From: Verrucomicrobiota bacterium
Lineage (GTDB): Bacteria > Verrucomicrobiota > Verrucomicrobiia > Verrucomicrobiales > DEV007
DNA length: 32,624 nucleotides
Direction: 5' to 3'
NCBI GenBank assembly: GCA_020630975.1
Contig: JAHDID010000062.1
Coordinates: 1-32,624, forward strand
Positions 1 through 8,559 of this stretch are shown here, piece by piece; position 1 is the stretch's first letter, and each line of letters opens with the position of its first letter. A model generated the notes under the pieces. The model searched no databases. It had not been told where the DNA came from and was given only the letters and a program-made list of their open reading frames with translations. A program made the translations under genes and the position numbers.

Positions 1-330
1 CGAAATTCCTTTAGAAAAAAGTCGTGTTTGTATGGTTCCGTCTGGTGCAAAACAGCTTCTCAACCACTTTAGCAACCTTTTCGAGTGCTGCCTCGCGATC
101 TTCTTGGGCGTGTATAGCTTATAACTTTTAGTATCGCGCTACCCCCTTAACTTTGCTCTTCGCCACCATTTCCCTGACATTGCGATAAAAGATAAAAGGG
201 AACTGCACGTCGCTACCAGTAAACCTCTAGGTAAAACTCAGGTTAGAAAACCACTAGACCTAAACACTTATCACTCACCACTACTTTGACTTCGTCCAGA
301 CCTCTATTTTTGACGTAACGAAGGAACTTC
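1..330 (-). pseudogene. Decayed IS256-family (mutator) transposase fragment
   Basis: Read on the minus strand, broken frames give pieces resembling the catalytic half of IS256-type transposases. RGLDEVKVVVSD followed by CLGLV (about 315-247) matches the region around a conserved catalytic Asp. Further on, AIHAQEDREAALEKVAKVVE (about 125-65) matches the helical segment downstream. A piece reading APDGT near 40 may be the more C-terminal region after an internal deletion. Several frameshifts and stops separate the pieces, and the N-terminal half is missing because the TIR gene ends at 352. The rest may lie outside the window. The family call is from recognised motifs only. It suggests that the neighbouring TIR genes sit in a region that has hosted mobile DNA. 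Confidence 0.68.
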
Positions 331-351
331 AAAAATAAGCAACGACTTTTA

Positions 352-2391
352 TTAGCTCAGAAAAAATTCCATACCTGGGTGCATTGTCAGGCAAGGAAGA
401 ACAGAAATATCTCGCCCATCAACAACCCGATTGTGGACAGGGTCACTAGCATTTTGAAGAATTCCGAATCCAGCTAATCCATTGGAGATTAGAACTGCAG
501 CTATTCTTAGATTGAAATCCCTATATTGTTTCTCACGCACATCTAAAAGAACGCAACGATTATGAATAATAGCTTTTGTTCCGATTAGCGGTGAGATTTC
601 ATCTTCGATAAAATCTCCATACAGCTCTCCGGGATTCTCATACCAGAGTTCAAAAACTGCTACAGCTGATAAAAGTGAAAGATAACTTCCTGTGTTCTCA
701 ATGAACAAATTCACTTCGGCTATTCCACCTTCTAAAATGTGCCTTATAACGGATTCCACTTTATCTACTGATCGCCATACTAGACTTTCCGTAGCAACCG
801 TGACGTAACGCTTTGCAAAGAACATCATCAGAAACTGGCAAACTACACACCATCTTTCAACCGTGGCGTCAAAATCGTTATCGGCAGCCTCATGAAGCAG
901 CGGCTTGCCCAACCATTGAAAAATCTTCTCGAAAGTATGTCCCCCGCGAAAGAATCCCCCTCTATCGAGCTTTTCACCCAGAGTCTTTAGCTCCCTTTCA
1001 AGCTTAAAATTTGCACTGTTAGATGACAACGAATTAAGGTTTGGCGAGCGATTCGGATCACTCTGATTATCAATCAATTCTTCGAGCACAAAAACGCGTC
1101 GAACTCGTAGGACTCGTGGCTCAGAATTTTGATTTTCTGGAAGTTTTATCTTTAAGAAGGAATTCAAATCGGTTGATTCAACTCTCCAGTGCCCCAATTT
1201 TACCAACTGATCAGCGAACCACTTTTCCTTTCGACACCACTCCGAGCTATAGTAATTATCTGAGTCAATTATGGAAATGCAATTTGAACACGCAAGATTC
1301 TCAAATACAAATTTTCTGTTAATTACCCTCCGCGGCATGCACAAACAGTCGAGGAACACACCAGCAGGAGCTTCATTTGAGTCGTTGTTTAAAAGGTGCG
1401 AAATTAATTCTGCTTTCGAATCGCTACCGCGATGACTAAGAAAGACATCGTATTGAATTTCAGGTCTCTTGAAAGATTTTTTTTCTAGATGAATTTCTGG
1501 CCGACGAGCAATCCCTGAAGCCATCCACATCAAATCGCAGGCCGTAATTTCATCATTAGCCAGAGCAGCTTGAATAAGCTTAATAACTTTTTGCATAGAG
1601 TCACACTCAAACGGCTGAATTGACCTGGTATCACGCCCATAGGAAAGAACAAAACGGTTTCCACGCCTCCGATCCTCATATGGCGTATGCTCAGCAACAA
1701 AAATACATTCATCGACAAAGCTAACTAGCGCTGCAATTGTCCAAGATAATGAAACAACAATCTTCGATTCAATGGGGAACAATTTTTGCGCTTCCGAGAG
1801 TTCATCTTCAATCTCAATTTGATGCTTTAACTCGTCTAGAGATCCCCAACCGTCACGAGAAAATTCAAACAAGTTGAGAGTTGGTTGTTCTTTATCTTCG
1901 GAATCGAAATAAAGTAGGGCAAATTCTCCCAGAAGTGTAGTGAGAGTATGAGCAAAAGGAGTTTTTTCAACCAAAACAGAATTTCTGAAGATATTCATCA
2001 CCGGCACCTGTAGATGTCCGTTTTCTCCGCCTAGAGTAGCGGCTAACGAGAGCATATCAGGGTCTGAAGTTCTTTCCAGCCATGACAGGACCTCGTATTG
2101 GGAAGTTTGTAAATCCGCTCCTAGATGCTTGAGAATAGCTCCTATCTGGACTGTACTATCATTGACCGCCTGGATTAAGTTCTCTGGAAGTTGATCGATT
2201 TTTTCTTGCAGTTTCGATATGGCGCCAGGCTTATCCAAAATGTGTCCAACCCCTCCAAGACCCTCTTCTTGAGTCATTGGATCCAATTCTGTAATGTCTG
2301 TGCTAGTGGGCTTGAACCCAGCATCAAAGCTTGAAAGTGATTCAAAGCTAAATCTAACAAGATTTTGAATATTTGTTAGTTTTGTTGCCAT
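352..2391 (-). CDS. TIR-domain protein with large unknown N- and C-terminal regions
   Basis: This is a 679-residue protein if it starts at the ATG at 2391; an in-frame GTG at 2412 would add seven residues. A TIR domain lies in the middle, about residues 313-440. It opens with YDVFLSHRGSDS (from Y314) and has SSEWCRKEKWF, where E389 is at the usual position of the catalytic glutamate of NADase TIR domains. The first ~310 residues and the last ~230 residues match nothing I recognise, and no membrane segment or signal peptide is evident. A central TIR is unusual because most bacterial TIRs are terminal. The gene is visibly more AT-rich than the divergent TIR-CHAT-STAND gene, which suggests separate acquisition. 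The divergent arrangement suggests joint regulation. A role in anti-phage NAD depletion or signalling is inference. Confidence 0.85.
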   Translation of the reverse strand: MATKLTNIQNLVRFSFESLSSFDAGFKPTSTDITELDPMTQEEGLGGVGHILDKPGAISKLQEKIDQLPENLIQAVNDSTVQIGAILKHLGADLQTSQYEVLSWLERTSDPDMLSLAATLGGENGHLQVPVMNIFRNSVLVEKTPFAHTLTTLLGEFALLYFDSEDKEQPTLNLFEFSRDGWGSLDELKHQIEIEDELSEAQKLFPIESKIVVSLSWTIAALVSFVDECIFVAEHTPYEDRRRGNRFVLSYGRDTRSIQPFECDSMQKVIKLIQAALANDEITACDLMWMASGIARRPEIHLEKKSFKRPEIQYDVFLSHRGSDSKAELISHLLNNDSNEAPAGVFLDCLCMPRRVINRKFVFENLACSNCISIIDSDNYYSSEWCRKEKWFADQLVKLGHWRVESTDLNSFLKIKLPENQNSEPRVLRVRRVFVLEELIDNQSDPNRSPNLNSLSSNSANFKLERELKTLGEKLDRGGFFRGGHTFEKIFQWLGKPLLHEAADNDFDATVERWCVVCQFLMMFFAKRYVTVATESLVWRSVDKVESVIRHILEGGIAEVNLFIENTGSYLSLLSAVAVFELWYENPGELYGDFIEDEISPLIGTKAIIHNRCVLLDVREKQYRDFNLRIAAVLISNGLAGFGILQNASDPVHNRVVDGRDISVLPCLTMHPGMEFFLS

Positions 2392-2465
2392 AATAAATAA
2401 TAGCAAATCCACACTCTATGCCAAACAACATTTCAATTTTTCCCTTTGTAGACACATATTAAGGG

Positions 2466-2486
2466 CAGGAGGCAGCCAGGAGGCAG
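2466..2486. repeat. Tandem 10-bp direct repeat in the divergent TIR promoter region
   Basis: CAGGAGGCAG occurs at 2466-2475 and again at 2477-2486, one helical turn apart. It lies in the short region between the two divergent TIR genes. A TTGACA hexamer follows at 2497-2502 without a convincing -10 at normal spacing. The repeat could bind a regulator of both genes, but this is inference from position only. Confidence 0.45.
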
Positions 2487-2632
2487 ATTTAGTATTTTGA
2501 CATTTGTCTAAACAAGGATCAGATCTGGCCTATCCCTTCTACAATGGATTCTCAATCTCCGCTCCTCCGGAAAAGCTTGGCACAAAGAAAGATCACAGAT
2601 ATTCTTTGGGTGTTCGTTTTAGGACTGCACCC

Positions 2633-5600
2633 ATGAAGCCAAACTTACCTGTGTCGCCCGTCCCCACCGGCGAGCCGCTCACCATTTTTATCTCCCACAC
2701 ATCCGCAGACGACACGACCGTGGCTCGACTGCGCAGGGTGCTGCGGGCGGAGGGATACGTGGTGCGGGAGGATGGCACTTCTTTTGATGTCACTCAGACT
2801 CTGCCGACCCAAATCCAGGAGTTACTCGATCACTGCCATCGAGTTATCGTGCTGGTCAGCGAGGCTGCCGCAGAGTCTTCTTGGGTAGCTCGGGAGATTC
2901 GCTATGCGGTTCGCGATCGAAAGCTCGGCATCAAAAATGTGATCCCCATCCTCCTGCCAGAGGCCACTACCGACCATCTGCAAAAGGTGTTCAGCCTCGA
3001 AGAAAAAGAGGGCGAAGAAGACTTGTTGGAATATTACCCCGAGGAGCCTATCGCCATCGTTACCGATGGCACACCTCAAAATCCCAATCTCAGTGCTATT
3101 TTGCCGACTCTGAGCGAGCGGCTACGGGGGCGCTCTTTCTACGGGGAGGATACCGGTGGCGAGCAGCAGGTCGGCGAAGCCTTCGCCGAGCTGACCTTCG
3201 AGATCATCGAGCCGTTTATCGATGAGGAAGACCAAAGCTCCGCTCGGTGTCTACTGCATTTCACGCCTCCTGGCGATAGCGCCCCATCACTGTCCAGCGA
3301 GCCGTTCTGGTTTACCCCACCCATCGGCGTGATCGAGGCTGGCGAGATCAGCTTCTACCTAGAGCGCTACCACATCACTCCCTTTGGCCAGTTCACTGAG
3401 CGTAAGGAAAAAATCGAAGCCGCGCTGGCCCAGTGGGGCGAGCAGCTCTACCAGGCACTCGCCCCCAGCGTGCACGATGCGCTGTTTGGCCTGTGGGAGG
3501 AGCATGCCAGTGCGCCTCGGCGTTTCACCATCCTCACCCAAAAGGTGCCGCGCGATCCCGATATCCCCAATCCGCAGAAGCATCCGGTGGTGGCCGAGAT
3601 TCTGTCGCTACCCTGGGAGCTACTGCACGATGGCGATGCCTACTTTTTCAAAGACGGTCGCGGTGCCCGAGTACGCCGCTGTCTGCCCACTGCCAAGCGC
3701 CTGGCCGCCCCGCAGACATCGCACGTCGAGCCGCCACTGCGGGTGCTGATCGTCTGCTCCCGGCCAGAGAGCGATGCTGCTGGCTACATCGATCACCGGG
3801 TATCGGCGCGTCCGCTGGTCGAGGCGCTGGAGTCTCTCGGCGACCTCGCCACCTGGGACATCCTCGCCCCGGCGACATTGGCCAATCTCCGCGCCACCGT
3901 CGATGCTGCCTACGCGGAGCATCGTCCCTACCACATCGTCCATTTCGATGGCCACGGCATCTACGATCGGCACCTGGGGCTAGGCCAGCTGGTCTTCGAG
4001 GCGGCAGACGACGACAGCCTGCAGGATCGCAAGGATGAGTTAGTCGATGCCGAGACCCTCGGCGGCGAAATCTCTCGAAAGGGCGTGCGCCTTTTCTTCC
4101 TAGAGGCCTGCCAGAGCGCCCAGAGCGGCGACGAGACCGATTCCTCCGTGGCTGGTAAATTAATCGGTGCCGGGATACCCTCGGTGGCGGCGATGTCGCA
4201 CTCCGTTTTGGTCGAGACAGCCCGCCAGTTCACCAGCGTATTCTACCCCGCGCTGCTCCGTGGCCGCCGAGTTGGCTCGGCGATGCTCGAGGGGCAGCGA
4301 GCGCTGGCCGCCGATAGGATGCGCGATCCGCGGGTGCCGCTGGAGCTGGACGATTGGTTTGTGCCGATCCTATTCCAGCACAGCAGCGACGAGCCGGTGC
4401 TGGAGGTATCGCCACCATCGGAGCGGATCCAGCACGAGTTGGCGAAGCACCGCGCACTCTACTTCGGCGCTGTGCCACCGCCGCCGCAGCACAGCTTCAT
4501 CGGACGTAGCCGCCAGCTGCTGATGGCCGAGCGGCTGCTGATCGAGCGCGATCTGCCATGGGTCCTATTTCGTGGCGAGGGTGGCGAGGGCAAGACCACC
4601 ACCGCTGCGGAGCTGGCACGCTGGCTGGTGCAGAGCCGCCCCCGCCAATTGCCGCGCGCCGCCTTTGCCTCGGTGGAGTTAATCAGCGACCTGCGCGCCA
4701 TACTCTGCGAGTGGGGCGAGCAGCTACTGCCCAATGACTTTGTCAGCCGCGCCGAGACCGAGGAGGCAGCCATCGAGCTACTGATCGCAGTGCTCGACGA
4801 CACGCCAGCGGTATTGATCCTAGATAATCTCGAATCCATCCTGCCCGATCCCAGTGCCGAGGGCGACAGCAGCGACATCGCTGAGGAGCAGTCCCGACTG
4901 CTGCCCGCGATCCACCAGATCCTAGCACGCAGCCCACGTACCAAGCTGATCCTGACCTCGCGCGAGCTACCGCCCGAGTCGAGCCGCTACCGCAGTGCCG
5001 ACCAGACCATCGGCCTCGGCCGCCTAGCCCCGAGCGAGGCCAAGGAGCTGGTCGCCAATGTGCTAGCCGCCGAGGCGAAAAAGCGCGGCCAGCAGGTAAA
5101 GGCGCACCAGCTCGAGATCGAGAAAGAGGAGGAGATCTCCCACCTAGTCGAGCTGGTCCACGGCCATGCGCGGGCGATCTGTCTGCTCACCCCGGAGCTA
5201 TTTGATCGGGGCCTGCGGGCGACGGCTACTGATCTCGCCGAGATCATGGTCGAGATGCAGACACGCGAGGGCGCAGGCCGCGAGACTTCGTTGATGGCGA
5301 GCATGGAGCTATCTCTGCGGCGGCTACCGGCCGAGGTGCGGGCGGGGCTATTGCCACTGGGCGTGTTTCAAGGTGGGGCGAGTCTCATTGCCTTCGCCGA
5401 ATGCATCGGGGTGGATGTTTTCAAAGACGAAGCAGTGCCCTACGTGCGGGGCTTGTTGCAGACTGGGCTGGCCGAATATATCCCCCTAAAACTTCCCTAC
5501 CTTCGCTTCGATCCCGCCCTGGCTCCGGCCCTGCTCCACGAGCTGCGCCAGTCCAGCCCCGCAGCCGAGATCGATGCCCGCCGCAGCTGGATCGACGCCT

Positions 5601-7222
5601 ATCGGCAGCTAGCTGGATTTCTGGCGCAGCAACAAGGCTCAGACATTCATCTAGCCTACCAGCTGACTCGAATGGAGTTGCCCAATCTACTGGCCGCTCT
5701 AGATGCCTTTGCCAGCGATCAGGATGCCGAGGCGGTGGTTGCCTTTGCTACGGATTTGGAATCCCTCCTGGCTAGTCTGCATATACCGACAGCGATGGCT
5801 CGGGTGATCCGCATTCGCGAAGCGGCTGCCAGAGCCCTAGCAGGTGCTCCATGGTCGGAGGCTGCCTTCCTGGCGCAAAGACAGAAAATCGAACGATGCT
5901 GGGCAAACTCGCAGATCAGGGAAGCGCTCGCCCTGGCAGAGAACTTGGTAGAAAAAACGACCACAGCTGGACCGGCTGCCTATTCAGGGGCCGATTACGA
6001 TATAGCGGTGGCTTTTTTAACTCTAGGGCGCGCTCAGCGACTGGCTGGGCGAGCATCGCTGGCATTGGCCGCCCTCGAAAAAGCACAGGCAGAATTCGGG
6101 CGTATCGCCGAGGAGCGGGATAACCAGAATGCCGCCCGGATGGCATCGGTCTGCCTCACAGAGCGTGCGGACTGCCTATGCGACGAAAGGCAGCTGGATA
6201 AGGCAGCCGAATTGTATCAAGAAGCCATCGAACGAGCCCGAACATTGGAAGATCATCATGCCGTAGGTGCAGGGACCCACCAGCTGGCCACCTGTCGATT
6301 GCTGCAGCAGCAGTATGGCGAAGCGATTGCCTTGTATGAGAAAGCAAAAGACCTCTTCGAATCTCTCAATGAACCCAAAGAAGTCGCAATCTCCTGGCAT
6401 CAAGTCGGAATCGTTTTTGAACGAACTCGACAATGGGAGCAAGCGGAAAATGCCTACCAACAATCCCTCCGGATCAAGGTTCAAATAGCCGACCAGGCTG
6501 GCGAAGCCAGTAGCCGTGCCCAGCTTGGTAGTCTTTACATGAGAATGGGCCGATTAGAGGATTCGGTGGTGTTTCTCCGACGAGCTGCCGAGATCGACGT
6601 GGAGCTTGGCGATACCCAGAATGAAGGCCTAACACTCAGCAACCTCGCGCAAAGCCTGATCCTGCTGAATCGCCACGACGAAGCTCGTACCGCACTGAAT
6701 CGAGCTACCGCATGCAATTCCCAGTTTGGAATCTCCACCGAACCCTGGAAAACGTGGAACATCCTCGCCGATCTCGAGCAGGCTACCGGAAATCCCAGTG
6801 CCGCCACCCAAGCGAAACAAAAAGCCATCCATGCCTACGCCGAAGCCCGCCGCCGTGGCTGGCAGGAAACTAATGGAGCCGGGGCCGAACTCTGCGCAAC
6901 CACGCACGCCGTGATCACCCAGCAGCCCGAAGGCATACCCGAGACAAAGGCCCAACTCCAGCAACTCGCCAGCCAATCTGATGCCCCTGACTACTTCAAA
7001 GCCCTGATCCAGCAACTGCTGCTCCTGCTAGATGGCTCCCGCGACCCCTCGCTCTGGCAGCATCCCGATTTGGATTACGACGACGCCACCGAGATCCTGC
7101 TATTACTCGAAAAACTAGCTGCACCCGCCACCCCGTCGCTAGACGCAGGCCAGATACGCCAGATCGCAGAGGAAAACGACATCGATCTCGCTGCCCTATC
7201 TAGCGAGGAAAAGTCAGTCTGA
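2633..7222 (+). CDS. TIR-CHAT-STAND NTPase-TPR protein (NLR-like candidate immune receptor)
   Basis: This is a 1529-residue protein from the ATG at 2633; an in-frame TTG at 2504 would add 43 residues not needed for any domain. In order: a TIR domain (about 17-125; TIFISHTSADD, then SSWVAREIRYA with E88 at the catalytic position); a CHAT caspase-like protease domain (about 200-580; LPWELLHDGD, then HFDGHG with H441 and LEACQS with C493 as the likely His/Cys dyad); a STAND-type NTPase (about 620-960; Walker A GEGGEGKTT with K654, Walker B VLILDNLE with D731, sensor-like LILTSRE, and a GHARA motif); then TPR-like helical repeats (about 1120-1405). In known STAND proteins the repeats sense a trigger, the NTPase oligomerises and the N-terminal effector fires. 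Here two effectors, a possible NADase and a protease, are fused. Defence function is inferred from architecture. Confidence 0.93.
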   Translation: MKPNLPVSPVPTGEPLTIFISHTSADDTTVARLRRVLRAEGYVVREDGTSFDVTQTLPTQIQELLDHCHRVIVLVSEAAAESSWVAREIRYAVRDRKLGIKNVIPILLPEATTDHLQKVFSLEEKEGEEDLLEYYPEEPIAIVTDGTPQNPNLSAILPTLSERLRGRSFYGEDTGGEQQVGEAFAELTFEIIEPFIDEEDQSSARCLLHFTPPGDSAPSLSSEPFWFTPPIGVIEAGEISFYLERYHITPFGQFTERKEKIEAALAQWGEQLYQALAPSVHDALFGLWEEHASAPRRFTILTQKVPRDPDIPNPQKHPVVAEILSLPWELLHDGDAYFFKDGRGARVRRCLPTAKRLAAPQTSHVEPPLRVLIVCSRPESDAAGYIDHRVSARPLVEALESLGDLATWDILAPATLANLRATVDAAYAEHRPYHIVHFDGHGIYDRHLGLGQLVFEAADDDSLQDRKDELVDAETLGGEISRKGVRLFFLEACQSAQSGDETDSSVAGKLIGAGIPSVAAMSHSVLVETARQFTSVFYPALLRGRRVGSAMLEGQRALAADRMRDPRVPLELDDWFVPILFQHSSDEPVLEVSPPSERIQHELAKHRALYFGAVPPPPQHSFIGRSRQLLMAERLLIERDLPWVLFRGEGGEGKTTTAAELARWLVQSRPRQLPRAAFASVELISDLRAILCEWGEQLLPNDFVSRAETEEAAIELLIAVLDDTPAVLILDNLESILPDPSAEGDSSDIAEEQSRLLPAIHQILARSPRTKLILTSRELPPESSRYRSADQTIGLGRLAPSEAKELVANVLAAEAKKRGQQVKAHQLEIEKEEEISHLVELVHGHARAICLLTPELFDRGLRATATDLAEIMVEMQTREGAGRETSLMASMELSLRRLPAEVRAGLLPLGVFQGGASLIAFAECIGVDVFKDEAVPYVRGLLQTGLAEYIPLKLPYLRFDPALAPALLHELRQSSPAAEIDARRSWIDAYRQLAGFLAQQQGSDIHLAYQLTRMELPNLLAALDAFASDQDAEAVVAFATDLESLLASLHIPTAMARVIRIREAAARALAGAPWSEAAFLAQRQKIERCWANSQIREALALAENLVEKTTTAGPAAYSGADYDIAVAFLTLGRAQRLAGRASLALAALEKAQAEFGRIAEERDNQNAARMASVCLTERADCLCDERQLDKAAELYQEAIERARTLEDHHAVGAGTHQLATCRLLQQQYGEAIALYEKAKDLFESLNEPKEVAISWHQVGIVFERTRQWEQAENAYQQSLRIKVQIADQAGEASSRAQLGSLYMRMGRLEDSVVFLRRAAEIDVELGDTQNEGLTLSNLAQSLILLNRHDEARTALNRATACNSQFGISTEPWKTWNILADLEQATGNPSAATQAKQKAIHAYAEARRRGWQETNGAGAELCATTHAVITQQPEGIPETKAQLQQLASQSDAPDYFKALIQQLLLLLDGSRDPSLWQHPDLDYDDATEILLLLEKLAAPATPSLDAGQIRQIAEENDIDLAALSSEEKSV

Positions 7223-7335
7223 CAGTCCAGCTCCTCCACCAGACCAGCAGCTCCACCATCGAACTCCAAGAACTCCCACCCGAACAACTCCAAACCCTAA
7301 TCGCCACCGCTGCAGGCATAGCGGAGGATTTGTAG
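7219..7335 (+). other. Out-of-frame coding-like tail after the TIR-CHAT-STAND gene
   Basis: A frame different from that of the upstream gene is open from 7204 to a TAG at 7333-7335. It reads IELQELPPEQLQTLIATAAG within a 38-codon stretch beginning at CTG 7219. That CTG overlaps the upstream TGA as CTGA. The composition looks coding-like rather than random. It could be a tiny CTG-initiated ORF, a remnant of a longer C-terminus lost by a frameshift, or a product of -1 shifting at the A-rich GAAAAG just upstream. No ATG, GTG or TTG start is present in frame. Confidence 0.25.
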
Positions 7336-7417
7336 CTAGCTAGAGTAGTGGTCGAGCTTGATGGTTCAATCAGATTCCCCTCTTTCCTAAAACCTATTTT
7401 AAGCCAAAGTGTCACCA

Positions 7418-8548
7418 ATGATTCAGCGGAACCTCAGTGCACTTGCTTTACTTTTGTGCCTAAGCCACATCGGGTACACTCAAGAAACAGAAGAGCCAAT
7501 AAAGACTCTCAAAGGCACTAATGTCATCATAGCCGTAGATGTTTCGAAGTCGATGCTGGCAGAAGACCTGAGTGATGGCGACGCAGCAGAAACTCGACTA
7601 CAAATCACCAAGAGAAGTGTAGCCGACCTAATCACCCGAAATCCAGACGTTGAATTTGGATTACTCGCGTTTGCAGGCAAGCCCTACGTAGTCAGCCCAC
7701 CAACGCTGTCGCATGACTACCTCCTAGGCCCTCTAGGATTAGGCCGTATCAGATGTGAGGGTGTGGTCGACGGCACAGCAATCGGACTAGCGATCACCTC
7801 CGCTTCTTACCTTTTCCAAAGTGAATCGTCTAACACAAATGCGATCATATTGGTGACTGATGGGAAAAATAATACAGGCGAAGTTTCGCCATCAATCGCC
7901 GCCGTATTAGCTAAAAAATCAAACCTCCCGATCCACACCATCGCAATCGGCAGCGATGGAGACACATTCATGATACAAACACCTCACGGACCGGTGAGGA
8001 TGAAAACCGATTATGACGAACCTACATTCATTCGCATCGCAGAAACAACAGGCGGATCATTTTCTCGAGCCAAAACTATCAGTGAACTAGAGCAGGCATT
8101 GAGCGCTACGCTAACCAAAATACCACAAAAACTGGTCAATCAACCAGCCGACCAGAAGGACCTTTGTTTCCTAGTCGACCTCAACAACACAGACTCAGAC
8201 CGCGCAACACTCCTCATCAAGCTACTGCTCAAGAGTTCGCCCCCACGTAAAGTCTCACTAGCTTTGCAGAAAGATGACCACATTTGGATACACACTCCCC
8301 CTACATCGAATCACAAAGCATTCGATGTGACCCTAGCGAAAATAAACAAGCCGATACCAAACGACAAAAAAACGCCCTTACAGGAAGACAGCATTTTGGA
8401 GAAAACCAGCATCATACATTTTTCGGAAACCCAGTCCACACCTGCTCTCCTTACCAATAGGCGATACGATCTTTTCACCTGCAACCCTGCAGCAACGACT
8501 CTTACTGAAGCGGCAGACCAGATCAAAGAATTTGCAGACCTCAAGTAA
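7418..8548 (+). CDS. Secreted vWA-domain protein (BatA/BatB-like)
   Basis: This is a 376-residue protein from the ATG at 7418; a GTG at 7409 is also in frame. It begins with a signal peptide (hydrophobic LSALALLLCLS, about residues 7-17), then a von Willebrand factor A domain, about 35-230. The metal-binding MIDAS is complete: DVSKS (D41, S43, S45), T120 in DGTAIG and D148 in LVTDG. The vWA resembles those of Bat proteins, which normally carry flanking membrane helices, but none is visible here. The C-terminal ~150 residues are unrecognised. The BatD-like gene follows after 11 bp, so the two probably form an operon. No MoxR ATPase or DUF58 gene, the usual partners, is present in the window. 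The base composition is more AT-rich than that of its upstream neighbour. Confidence 0.85.
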   Translation: MIQRNLSALALLLCLSHIGYTQETEEPIKTLKGTNVIIAVDVSKSMLAEDLSDGDAAETRLQITKRSVADLITRNPDVEFGLLAFAGKPYVVSPPTLSHDYLLGPLGLGRIRCEGVVDGTAIGLAITSASYLFQSESSNTNAIILVTDGKNNTGEVSPSIAAVLAKKSNLPIHTIAIGSDGDTFMIQTPHGPVRMKTDYDEPTFIRIAETTGGSFSRAKTISELEQALSATLTKIPQKLVNQPADQKDLCFLVDLNNTDSDRATLLIKLLLKSSPPRKVSLALQKDDHIWIHTPPTSNHKAFDVTLAKINKPIPNDKKTPLQEDSILEKTSIIHFSETQSTPALLTNRRYDLFTCNPAATTLTEAADQIKEFADLK

Positions 8549-8559
8549 CACCAAACATA

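Noticed and set aside
3433-4038. 201-codon plus-strand ORF inside the TIR-CHAT-STAND gene
   Set aside because: It is a GC-rich shadow frame, Arg/Pro/Ala-rich without motifs, fully inside a strongly supported gene.
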